Source: Gemmatimonadaceae bacterium
GTDB lineage: Bacteria; Gemmatimonadota; Gemmatimonadetes; Gemmatimonadales; Gemmatimonadaceae
DNA: 44,880 nucleotides
Reading direction: 5' to 3'
NCBI GenBank assembly: GCA_947457545.1
Contig: CANGXD010000018.1
Span: 1-44,880, forward strand
Each line of letters opens with the position of its first letter. Within the stretch, counting starts at the first letter, position 1. A model generated the notes under the pieces. It did no database searches, was not told where the DNA came from, and worked only from the letters and a program-made list of their open reading frames with translations. Below, in pieces: positions 25,336 to 34,035 of this stretch. Made by a program: the position numbers and the translations under genes.

Positions 25336-25782
25336 ATGAATCCGTACGTCCGCGATCGTATCAACCGCAAGCTCGAGACGCTCTCCGATGAGCGTCTCTA
25401 TCAGATCCTCGACTACGTCGAGTTTCTCGAATCGAAGTACGGCGAAAAGCCGGCGCCGGTCACCAACGTCTTTCAGAAGTTCACCGATGGCGTGGAAGAC
25501 ACGCTGCGCGCCGGTGGACTTGCGGCGGGCACGGTGGTGGAAGCCGTCGGCTTCCTCAACAAGGCCATGGGCGTGTTGAACAACGTCGCCCAGACCACAA
25601 AAACCGTGGCCACGGATGTGGTGAGCACGGCGCGAACGGTTGCCGACCAGATCGGCGCACCACCGCCGGGCACGCAACCTGCGCCGCAGGCGAGTACTCC
25701 GGTGCCGCCGGCGGACCCGTCGACGGGTCAGCCGCCCGCGGGTCAGCCCCCAGCGTCACCACCGCCAAGTTCCCCTGCCTGA
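25336..25782 (+). CDS. Small protein with DUF2281-like start and Pro-rich tail
   Basis: A 148-aa protein with a strong ribosome site (AGGAGG at 25322-25327, 8 bases before ATG). The N-terminus (LSDERLYQILDYVEFLESKYG) resembles the short DUF2281-type helical motif; the middle is an amphipathic helix region (FQKFTDGVEDTLRAGGLAAG to TARTVADQIG), and the last 40 residues are rich in Pro, Ser and Gln. There is no signal peptide. It lies between the M15 pair and a DUF1232 gene, 10 bases before the latter. The function is unknown; the middle might bind a membrane surface. Confidence 0.7.
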   Translation: MNPYVRDRINRKLETLSDERLYQILDYVEFLESKYGEKPAPVTNVFQKFTDGVEDTLRAGGLAAGTVVEAVGFLNKAMGVLNNVAQTTKTVATDVVSTARTVADQIGAPPPGTQPAPQASTPVPPADPSTGQPPAGQPPASPPPSSPA

Positions 25783-25792
25783 GAATCCTCGC

Positions 25793-26260
25793 ATGCGCCG
25801 GTCCGCCCGCCTGTCCAACGACTCTGCATCTGAGGCTGCTCCCCGACGTGGGCCGCGCACCGGGATGAAGCGGTCGGTGCTCCATGTCATTCGGCAGATC
25901 CCGTCGTACCTGCGGCTGCTCGTGGGGCTCATCGGCGACGGACGCGTCTCGCGCATCGACCGGTTGCTCGTCGTCGGCGCGTTGGCCTATATCGTCTCGC
26001 CGCTCGATTTCATCCCCGACATCATTCCGTTCCTCGGGCAGGTCGACGACGCCTTCCTGCTCATGATGGCCATCCAGCGACTCATCGAGAACGCCGGAAC
26101 CTCGGTGTTGCTCGATCACTGGCGCGGCGATCCAGACGATATCGAAGATCTCAACGTCTCTCGGGTCGTATCGGCGGCCGCGTTCTTTTTGCCGCCGCAA
26201 ATGCGCCGCCGATTGCGCCGCATGGCTGGCGGGCGGTCCGCGACGAGCCGGCGGGAGTAG
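25793..26260 (+). CDS. DUF1232 (YkvA-like) membrane protein
   Basis: A 155-aa protein with the DUF1232 signature ALAYIVSPLDFIPDIIPFLGQVDDAFLL (given here in pieces: SPLDFIPD and LGQVDDAFLL), a conserved hydrophobic hairpin with an acidic turn found in many bacteria. The ATG at 25793 is 10 bases after the preceding stop; ATG at 25865 would still retain the domain. The C-terminus is very basic (RRRLRRMAGGR). The family has no agreed function; membrane association is predicted. The gene ends the cell-wall block before guaB. Confidence 0.82.
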   Translation: MRRSARLSNDSASEAAPRRGPRTGMKRSVLHVIRQIPSYLRLLVGLIGDGRVSRIDRLLVVGALAYIVSPLDFIPDIIPFLGQVDDAFLLMMAIQRLIENAGTSVLLDHWRGDPDDIEDLNVSRVVSAAAFFLPPQMRRRLRRMAGGRSATSRRE

Positions 26261-26289
26261 CGGGGGGACGTCGGGGCGGAGTCGCCTGA

Positions 26290-27810
<1,521 letters not shown>

Positions 27811-27825
27811 ACCGGGCCGAAACGC

Positions 27826-27854
27826 GCGAAACGGGTTCTGTTTCGCAGAACCCG
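27826..27854 (+). terminator. Overlapping alternative hairpins after guaB
   Basis: Hairpin A pairs GCGAAAC (27826-27832) with GTTTCGC (27840-27846). Hairpin B pairs CGGGTTCTG (27832-27840) with CAGAACCCG (27846-27854). They share bases and exclude each other. No T-tract follows, so the simple reading is a 3' end structure of guaB; an attenuator-like switch before the permease is possible. Confidence 0.45.
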
Positions 27855-27931
27855 CCGTTGCGTGAATTGCAACCGGTACCGAGTTTGGTGGGTCTACTGT
27901 TGGAACGCCGTGCGGGCGGCCACATTAGCCC

Positions 27932-27959
27932 CCGAGTGACAGACCGTCACCCCGCTCGG
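27932..27959 (+). other. Imperfect hairpin in permease 5' region
   Basis: An inner stem GTGAC/GTCAC (27936-27940 with 27946-27950) and an outer CCGAG/CTCGG are separated by a CCCG bulge. It lies 60-90 bases before the permease ATG in a 210-base gap in which I see no gene and no convincing promoter. Confidence 0.3.
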
Positions 27960-28020
27960 ACTCCGTCGTACTTGCGCGTGGTCGCTTCCTGCCACGCGCT
28001 TCACTCAGACCACACGGCTG

Positions 28021-29589
28021 ATGGGAATCTGGTCCAAGAAATCGATCACAGCGCTGCGCGCTGAGGCCGACAGCTCCGAAGGTGGCCTCAAGCGTACGCT
28101 TGGTGCCCTCAACCTGACGATGCTCGGCATCGGTGCCATCATCGGCGCCGGTATCTTCGTCCTCACCGGCACGGCCGCCGCCAACTTTGCCGGCCCCGGT
28201 GTCTCGCTCTCCTTCGTGCTGGCCGGCCTCGCCTGTCTGTTCGCGGGCCTCTGCTACGCCGAATTCGCGTCGATGATTCCGATCGCCGGGTCCGCGTACA
28301 CCTACAGCTACGCCACCATGGGTGAAGGCGTGGCGTGGTTCATCGGCTGGAACCTGGTCCTCGAGTACCTCTTCGCCGCTTCCACCGTTGCGGTGGGCTG
28401 GTCGGGCTACTTCAGCGCCATGCTGAACGAAGCCGGCGTGCACATTCCCGCCGCCTTTGCCTCGGCGCCGCTTACCGTAGTTAACGGACACGAGGTCGTT
28501 CGCGCCTTCACTTGCGTCGACTCGACCGGCACCACCGTCCTCGATCAGGTCACCAAGGCTGCCTTCACCGTGCGCGAAGCGTGTACGGCGGCCGGCGGCT
28601 CACCGGTCGAAGGGCTCATCAACCTGCCCGCGGTGTTGCTCATTCTTGCGCTCACCTTCCTGCTCGTGCGCGGTGTGCAGGAGTCGGCCACGTTCAACAA
28701 CATCGTCGTGGCCATCAAGATGGTCATCGTGTTGCTGGTGATCGGCTTCGGCTTCATGTACGTGAACACCGACAACTGGTCGCCGTTCATTCCGGAAATG
28801 GTCACCAACCCCGACGGCAGCACCAAGTACGGGATGGCCGGTGTGCTGCGCGCGGCCCCGGTGGTGTTCTTCTCGTACATCGGCTTCGACGCCGTCTCCA
28901 CGGCCGCGCAGGAAGCGAAGAATCCGCAGCGGGACTTGCCCATCGGCATGATCGCGTCGCTGCTCATCTGCACCGTGTTGTACATCCTGATGTCGCTGGT
29001 CATGACCGGTCTCGCGCCTTACACGGCGCTTGGCGTGCCGCACCCGGTGTCGGCCGCGCTCGAAGCGGTCCCGCAGCTCAAGTGGCTCGAGTACCTCGTG
29101 AACATCGGCGCCGTGGCGGGTCTGTCGTCGGTCGTGCTCGTGATGCTCATGGGCCAGCCGCGCATCTTCTACACGATGTCGCGCGACGGTCTCCTCCCGA
29201 AGGTCTTCGCCAAGGTGCACCCGGTGTATCAGACGCCGGCTGCCTCCACGTGGATCGTCGGTATCATCGCCATCATCATCGCCGGCTTCTTCCCGCTCGG
29301 CCTCCTCGGTGAGCTCGTCTCGGGTGGTACGCTCGCCGCGTTCGCCACGGTGTGCATCGGCGTGTGGGTGCTGCGCGTACGGTCGCCGGAGCTCGAGCGT
29401 CCGTTCAAGACCCCGCTCGTACCGCTGGTGCCGTTGCTTGGCGCCGGCGCCACGCTGTACATGATGTACCAGCTCCCGAAGCTCACCTGGCAGTTGCTCG
29501 GTGTGTGGACCGCGATCGGCATGACGACGTACTTCGTGTACGGCATGCGCAACTCGACGATCGGCAAGCAGGAAGCTGGTAAGCGATGA
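28021..29589 (+). CDS. APC-family cationic-type amino-acid permease
   Basis: Inner-membrane amino-acid transporter of the APC superfamily, closest to the CAT/YfnA group. The 522-aa protein has about 12 hydrophobic segments and the substrate-site motif GIGAIIGAGIFVLTG in the first helix, plus EFASMIPIAGSAYTYSY and FFSYIGFDAVSTAAQEAKNPQRDLP (given as two parts of the conserved helix 6-7 region). An unusually long loop between membrane segments (about residues 150-200) contains Cys165 and Cys188, which could pair outside the membrane. The substrate cannot be fixed. Its last four bases overlap the nrnA start (ATGA). Confidence 0.92.
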   Translation: MGIWSKKSITALRAEADSSEGGLKRTLGALNLTMLGIGAIIGAGIFVLTGTAAANFAGPGVSLSFVLAGLACLFAGLCYAEFASMIPIAGSAYTYSYATMGEGVAWFIGWNLVLEYLFAASTVAVGWSGYFSAMLNEAGVHIPAAFASAPLTVVNGHEVVRAFTCVDSTGTTVLDQVTKAAFTVREACTAAGGSPVEGLINLPAVLLILALTFLLVRGVQESATFNNIVVAIKMVIVLLVIGFGFMYVNTDNWSPFIPEMVTNPDGSTKYGMAGVLRAAPVVFFSYIGFDAVSTAAQEAKNPQRDLPIGMIASLLICTVLYILMSLVMTGLAPYTALGVPHPVSAALEAVPQLKWLEYLVNIGAVAGLSSVVLVMLMGQPRIFYTMSRDGLLPKVFAKVHPVYQTPAASTWIVGIIAIIIAGFFPLGLLGELVSGGTLAAFATVCIGVWVLRVRSPELERPFKTPLVPLVPLLGAGATLYMMYQLPKLTWQLLGVWTAIGMTTYFVYGMRNSTIGKQEAGKR

Positions 29590-30629
29590 GCGGTGCTGTG
29601 GCAGACGGGCTGCTTCAGGCATCCGAGGCGCGGCAAGCGGCAATCCATGAATGGTTTGCCGCCCTGCGCCCGGGTACGACGGTAGCCCTCTCCACACATA
29701 TCAATGCCGACGGTGACGGATGCGGCAGCGAAACGGCGCTTGCGCGATTACTCGCGCAACGCGGCATTCGCTGCCGCATCGTCAATCCCACGCCATGGCC
29801 CGCGATGTTCGGGTTCCTGCTGGGAGACGACATCGAAGAAGCGAGCGCGCAGGGTGCGTCTGCACTCGACGATGTCGACGCGTTGATTGTGCTGGACATC
29901 AATGATGTGCGTCGGTTGGGGAACCTCGCCGACCGTGTGCGTTCGCTGACGGTGCCCATCTCCGTGATCGACCACCATGTGGCCGGCGACGAGCCGGTCG
30001 GTACGCTGGCCGTGGCCGATACGGCCGCCTGTGCGACCGCCGAGCTGGTGTACGATATCGGCGTGACCCTGGGGCTCGACATCACCCCTGCCATCGCGCA
30101 GTCGCTGTACGCCGCCATTCTCACGGATACCGGCAGCTTTCGCTTCAGCAACACCTCGCCACGCGCGCACGGTATTGCCGCCGCGTTGCTCGCCGCTGGC
30201 GTGAACCCCGAGGAGATGTACCGGCGCATTTACGCGCAGGTCAGCCTGGGGCGCTTGCAGCTGCTGCGTGAAGCGCTCGCTACATTGCACAGCGAGCCGG
30301 AAATCGGCTTGTCGTACATCTCGGTGAACGCCGATGTGCTCGACCGGTTCGATGTCACCAGCGAAGAGCTCGACGGCATCGTCGAGCATCCGCGCAGCAT
30401 TACCGGGACGCGGATGGCGCTGTTTTTCCGCGACCTCGGGTATGGCAAGGTGAAGGTGAGCCTCCGCAGCACCGGCGATGTGGATGTGCAGCAGTTCGCG
30501 CGGCGCTACGGCGGCGGCGGTCACCGCAAGGCGTCGGGGGCCATGCTCACCGGCTCGTTGGCGGCGGTGGAAGAACAGGTTTTGGCCGACGCGCGGTTGT
30601 ATTTGCGCGGGGAATTACCGGCCGCTTGA
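29586..30629 (+). CDS. nrnA: NrnA-type DHH/DHHA1 phosphoesterase
   Basis: Bifunctional oligoribonuclease (nanoRNase) and pAp phosphatase, which removes 2-5-mer RNAs and 3'-phosphoadenosine phosphate. The 347-aa protein has the DHH domain with HINADGDG (His38, Asp42, Asp44), LDIND, VIDHHVAGDE (Asp129-His131) and TDTGSFRFSNT, and a DHHA1 domain with RRYGGGGHRKASGAML. The ATG overlaps the permease stop (ATGA). Its last 83 bases overlap the 3' end of the beta-propeller gene on the other strand. A DHH c-di-AMP phosphodiesterase role is less likely because there is no membrane or GGDEF part. Confidence 0.93.
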   Translation: MSGAVADGLLQASEARQAAIHEWFAALRPGTTVALSTHINADGDGCGSETALARLLAQRGIRCRIVNPTPWPAMFGFLLGDDIEEASAQGASALDDVDALIVLDINDVRRLGNLADRVRSLTVPISVIDHHVAGDEPVGTLAVADTAACATAELVYDIGVTLGLDITPAIAQSLYAAILTDTGSFRFSNTSPRAHGIAAALLAAGVNPEEMYRRIYAQVSLGRLQLLREALATLHSEPEIGLSYISVNADVLDRFDVTSEELDGIVEHPRSITGTRMALFFRDLGYGKVKVSLRSTGDVDVQQFARRYGGGGHRKASGAMLTGSLAAVEEQVLADARLYLRGELPAA

Positions 30630-31698
30630 TGCTCCGGGGCTGACGGAATCCCATCTCCGTCAGCACCCGGGTGGTATCGGCGGTGTCGGCCCAGACGCGG
30701 AGCTTTTGCGTGGCGTCAGTCGATAGTCCGTATATGCGCCCATTGATGTAAAACAGGCGATCTTCGGGTGGCTCTGGCCACGATCCGATGTAGGTGCCGT
30801 TCTGCAGGTAGAGGTCGAGGACGCCGCCCTTTATTTGAGAGCCACCGAAGCTGACAACAATGGTGTCTCCGCTCCGCGAACCGCCTTTGGCCGCGTTGTC
30901 GCCCTTGTCGAGATACGTCGCGACTCCGCCACTACTCAGGCGTTCCTGACGGAAGGTGGGCAGTGCTACCTGTTCGACAAATGGGAAGCTGAGCAACGCG
31001 CCCTTAACGTCGATGGTAAAGAGGCCAAAGCCGAACGTCGTGCCATACACGCAACGATCCGGGCTGCCGCCACGGATGACGTGGGTACTGTGCAGGAAAT
31101 CGTTGGCGTCGTTTTTCAACGGCCAAGGGAACTTCCATTTTGCCAGCTCTTTCCCCTGTGCGTTGACGCGTATGATTTTCGAGTCGCTGTTGAACGTCGA
31201 TAGCAGCGCGGTCCCGTCAGCCAGAAAGCAGACGCTGTTGGCAACCGACGCTTGCGGCGAAACGATGCTCCGCAGATAGCGACCGCTAGCGTCGAAGATG
31301 GACACCCGTCCGTTCCCGGGATCGAGCACGCCCACCTCGCGCTGTGGCGTGAGCGCAATGTCCACCGGCCGCGCGAGTTGCCCAGGCCCGCTCCCCTTGG
31401 AGCCGGCGCTCCATGCGTACTGTGAGGTCTGTGCATTGAACGCATGCACCTGCAGTGTGCCGGCATCGAGGATATACACATGCTTGTCGTTCGCCACATG
31501 TTCGCGCACCCAGCCGAAGAGGGTGTCGTCGGCGGTGCCGCCAACCCGCCAGATGGGTACCCATTTCTTGGGCAGCATCCGACGCCCGCCCGTCGGTGCT
31601 TGAGCGTGGAGGGCAGTGCTACACAACAACGCTGCCGCCACAACGGCAACCGTGACAATGCGTCGGGAAGTCATGATCGACATCGCGAGATTCTGCAT
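30547..31698 (-). CDS. Secreted 6-bladed beta-propeller protein
   Basis: A 383-aa exported protein with a signal peptide (cleavage near ALHAQA) and NHL-like beta-propeller repeats (GQLARPVDIALTPQREVGVLDPGNGRVSIFDASG, here quoted as its core motifs ARPVDIAL, VLDPGNGRVSIFD and RIIRVN-like strands). Two mature cysteines are visible (NSVCFLAD, DRCVYGT). The C-terminal tail is Pro/Arg-rich (RRPKPVLPPPPTSR). The ATG at 31698 overlaps the upstream stop (TGATG); ATG 31680 or 31671 would also keep the signal peptide. It is the last gene of a three-gene cassette and overlaps nrnA by 83 bases tail to tail. Propellers of this type usually bind partners; no catalytic role can be read. Confidence 0.8.
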   Translation of the reverse strand: MQNLAMSIMTSRRIVTVAVVAAALLCSTALHAQAPTGGRRMLPKKWVPIWRVGGTADDTLFGWVREHVANDKHVYILDAGTLQVHAFNAQTSQYAWSAGSKGSGPGQLARPVDIALTPQREVGVLDPGNGRVSIFDASGRYLRSIVSPQASVANSVCFLADGTALLSTFNSDSKIIRVNAQGKELAKWKFPWPLKNDANDFLHSTHVIRGGSPDRCVYGTTFGFGLFTIDVKGALLSFPFVEQVALPTFRQERLSSGGVATYLDKGDNAAKGGSRSGDTIVVSFGGSQIKGGVLDLYLQNGTYIGSWPEPPEDRLFYINGRIYGLSTDATQKLRVWADTADTTRVLTEMGFRQPRSIKRPVIPRANTTARRPKPVLPPPPTSR

Positions 31699-32285
31699 CA
31701 GTGAGAAGGGTCGTCAGTTACGAGGTGTGTGATCGCACGGCCAAGTGCGACCCGGGCAACCGGATTGGCATCGACGTGACTCGAAATGCGTAGGCGCGAC
31801 TCGTGATCGAACAGCAGCAGCACCGGCGTGGCGTGGTGTCCGATATCGTGCAGCCATGCCTGCTCTTCAGGACGAAGCAGCCGCAGCGGACTGTTGCGAA
31901 GCGCGAACGGCAATTCGAGCCGGAGTCCGATGGTGTCGCGCGGATTACCCTGAATGATCAGTTCGGGTGGCGCGGTGTTCTTCCGCGCGGGGCCGGTGGC
32001 GACCACGTTGGCAAGCGACAGATTGCCATTACAGTCGGCGCGCTGGGCCACAAACACCGCACGGAAGCGCAGATCATCAGGCGCCGCGTGACCGCTGACG
32101 CTGGGCTGGATCGCAGAACGGTGCGTGACGGCGAACCGCTGTGGTATTGCCGCCAGCACCCGCCGCACGTCGAGACTCAAGGACGCGAGAAACGCCAGCA
32201 TAAGTGCGCTCGCCATCAGCATAATCGACCGACGGCGACGATGCCGGGAAGCCTGTCGGGCTTCCCGGCGTGCCGCAGTCAGCAC
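31698..32285 (-). CDS. Membrane-anchored thioredoxin-fold-like protein with one cysteine
   Basis: A 195-aa protein with a very basic N-terminus, one membrane helix (about residues 21-40) and an extracytoplasmic domain. RAVFVAQRADCNGNLSLANV (Cys85) looks like the first strand and active-site helix of TlpA/redoxin proteins with CNGN instead of CxxC, and HHATPVLLLFDHESRLRIS resembles the strand after the cis-Pro (Pro154) of thioredoxin folds. It would therefore lack a resolving cysteine. The GTG start at 32285 overlaps the stop of the upstream gene by 7 bases and has GAGGA upstream. The fold is inferred from local pattern only; the chain could instead be a generic anchored protein. Confidence 0.6.
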   Translation of the reverse strand: MLTAARREARQASRHRRRRSIMLMASALMLAFLASLSLDVRRVLAAIPQRFAVTHRSAIQPSVSGHAAPDDLRFRAVFVAQRADCNGNLSLANVVATGPARKNTAPPELIIQGNPRDTIGLRLELPFALRNSPLRLLRPEEQAWLHDIGHHATPVLLLFDHESRLRISSHVDANPVARVALGRAITHLVTDDPSH

Positions 32286-32665
32286 GACTCCTCACCGATC
32301 ACTTCGGGAACAGATTCTTCATCGTCCTTCGATCGCGTGGCATCGGCCGGGAACTTCTGCGTCTGAACGCACACGCCACTGGCCTTCATGCGCTCGAAGT
32401 CCTTGTAGAGGGAGATCTTGCCGTGCTCGGTGCATGAGCCGAACGAGATGTTGAAGCCCCAGAGTCCGGCGGTGGGCGTGACGGAGAAGCCAAAACTGCA
32501 GGTGATCTGCGCGGGCTTTTGGCCACATTCATTCGCCTGCCCGGCGCCGCACGCGGTCGTGACAAGTTCTGATGTCGCCTGCTGCGCCCCCACCGGCGTG
32601 AACGCCAACCCGGCGCTCAACGCGATGACCGTCGCCACGACCTTGAACAGTGTGTTGTGTGACAT
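32279..32665 (-). CDS. Small exported six-cysteine protein
   Basis: A 128-aa protein with a signal peptide (TVIALSAGLAFTPVGA, cleavage before QQAT) and a mature part of about 100 residues with six cysteines (TTACGAG, NECGQ, ITCSFGF, FGSCTEH, SGVCVQT, and the C-terminal EESC). The end is acidic (SKDDEESVPEV). GGAGGA (32672-32677) lies 6 bases before the ATG, one of the best ribosome sites in the window, which suggests high expression. It is the first gene of the cassette with the one-cysteine thioredoxin-like protein and the beta-propeller. No family is recognised. The even cysteine count suits disulfides. Confidence 0.72.
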   Translation of the reverse strand: MSHNTLFKVVATVIALSAGLAFTPVGAQQATSELVTTACGAGQANECGQKPAQITCSFGFSVTPTAGLWGFNISFGSCTEHGKISLYKDFERMKASGVCVQTQKFPADATRSKDDEESVPEVIGEESC

Positions 32666-32883
32666 TGGAAATCCTCCAAATACCCATCTATCGGTGAATG
32701 ACCAGCGGCCCCATGCCGCCGGCTGTCCGGGGAGTCGCCGATCGGCGCCCCACCCGCGACGGAGCCATCATACCACCGCCCCGTCATTCCCCTGTCACCA
32801 GAATCCCGCGCATTGGGCCATTCCAACGCGTCCCACGGGGGCCTAACTTTGCAATGTCTTAAATCCGAGCCAGTTACTTCCCT
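32666..32883. promoter_or_regulatory. Divergent promoter region, cysteine-rich cassette / mrp
   Basis: The 218-base space must hold promoters for both directions. TAACTT (32844-32849), 17 bases after TTCCAA (32821-32826), is a candidate for mrp with a leader of about 28 bases. No clear promoter is visible for the minus-strand cassette. No gene is seen. Confidence 0.4.
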
Positions 32884-34035
32884 ATGCAGCCTCTCATGGA
32901 ACGGATCACCGGTGTCCTCACCGGTGTCCGAAACCCCCGCACCGGCGCCGATGTCATGGCAGCCGAACAAGTGCGCGATATCGCCACCACCGTCGACGGC
33001 AAAGTGCGGCTCACGCTGCTCCTCGCCCCCGACGACGATGCCACGCTCGTCCGTGATGTCCGCCAGGCCATCGAAGCGCTCGAGGGCGTGAGTGATGTGC
33101 GCGTCGACGTCCGCGACCCTGCTCAGTCCGAACCCACACCGGCGCGCCGCGCGCCAGCCCCCGCCATGAATCAGCCGAAGGCTCCTGCCACCGGGGGTAT
33201 GGGCCGAGCCCTCCCCGTCATGGACGCCGCGCCCCAGAAGGCGCCGCCAAAGGTCCCGGATCCGGTCCTGTATCCGAACCTCGGTCGCATCATTGCCATC
33301 TCGTCGGGCAAAGGCGGCGTCGGCAAGAGCACGGTGGCCGTGAACCTCGCCATCGCGCTCGCCAAGGCCGGCAAGCGTGTGGGCATCATGGACGCCGACA
33401 TCTACGGCCCCAATTTGCCGCTCATGCTCGGTGTCGATGCCGCTCCCGCAGTGCGCGATGAGAAAATCATCCCGCTCGAGGCGTATGGCATCAAAGTCAT
33501 CTCGCTCGGGTTCCTCATCGAGAAGGAACAGCCGGCGATCTGGCGCGGCCCCATCGTCATGAAAATCATCACGCAGTTCCTACGTGATGTGGCGTGGGGA
33601 CAGCTCGACTACTTCCTCGTGGACATGCCACCGGGCACCGGCGACGCACAGCTCTCGCTCGTGCAAGCGACACAAGTGCATGGTGCCGTCATCGTGACCA
33701 CGCCGCAGCAGGTCGCCGTGGGTGACGCGCTGCGCGGCGTAAAGATGTTCGAGCGCACCGCCGTGCCGGTTCTCGGTATCGTGGAGAACATGTCGTACTT
33801 CGAAAACCCGGAGACGGGCAAGCCCATCGCGCTTTTCGGCAGCGGCGGCGGTGAACGTCTCGCGAAGGAATGCGATCTCCCGTTGCTCGGACAGGTGCCC
33901 ATCGATCCGCGCATTCAGGAAGGCGGTGACACCGGTCGCCCCATCGTGGCCGCGGAGCCCGACTCGAAGGCGGCCAAGGCGATCAGCGCCATTGCCGAAC
34001 GGGTGATGCAGCGCGTTGTCGAACGTTACGGCTGA
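32884..34035 (+). CDS. mrp: Mrp/ApbC-type P-loop iron-sulfur carrier ATPase, CxxC absent
   Basis: Cytoplasmic ATPase of the Mrp/NBP35 group that carries 4Fe-4S clusters to target proteins. The 383-aa protein has an N-terminal MIP18/DUF59 domain (about residues 1-78), a Pro/Ala linker, and the ATPase with deviant Walker A SGKGGVGKST (141-150), MDADIYGPN, VDMPPGTGD and VTTPQQVAV. The C-terminal metal site normally reads CPxC after ENMSYF; here residues 301-312 are ENMSYFENPETG with no cysteines. Loss of the pair is known in some Mrp proteins, so cluster transfer may use other ligands. The MATE gene overlaps its end. Confidence 0.92.
   Translation: MQPLMERITGVLTGVRNPRTGADVMAAEQVRDIATTVDGKVRLTLLLAPDDDATLVRDVRQAIEALEGVSDVRVDVRDPAQSEPTPARRAPAPAMNQPKAPATGGMGRALPVMDAAPQKAPPKVPDPVLYPNLGRIIAISSGKGGVGKSTVAVNLAIALAKAGKRVGIMDADIYGPNLPLMLGVDAAPAVRDEKIIPLEAYGIKVISLGFLIEKEQPAIWRGPIVMKIITQFLRDVAWGQLDYFLVDMPPGTGDAQLSLVQATQVHGAVIVTTPQQVAVGDALRGVKMFERTAVPVLGIVENMSYFENPETGKPIALFGSGGGERLAKECDLPLLGQVPIDPRIQEGGDTGRPIVAAEPDSKAAKAISAIAERVMQRVVERYG

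Noticed and set aside
27858-28064. A 68-codon open frame before the permease
   Set aside because: It overlaps the permease start out of frame, has no ribosome site and no family signature.
30547-32665. Calling the cassette a known NVEALA or bacteriocin locus
   Set aside because: The six-cysteine protein lacks any leader motif I can identify; only the overall layout is similar.
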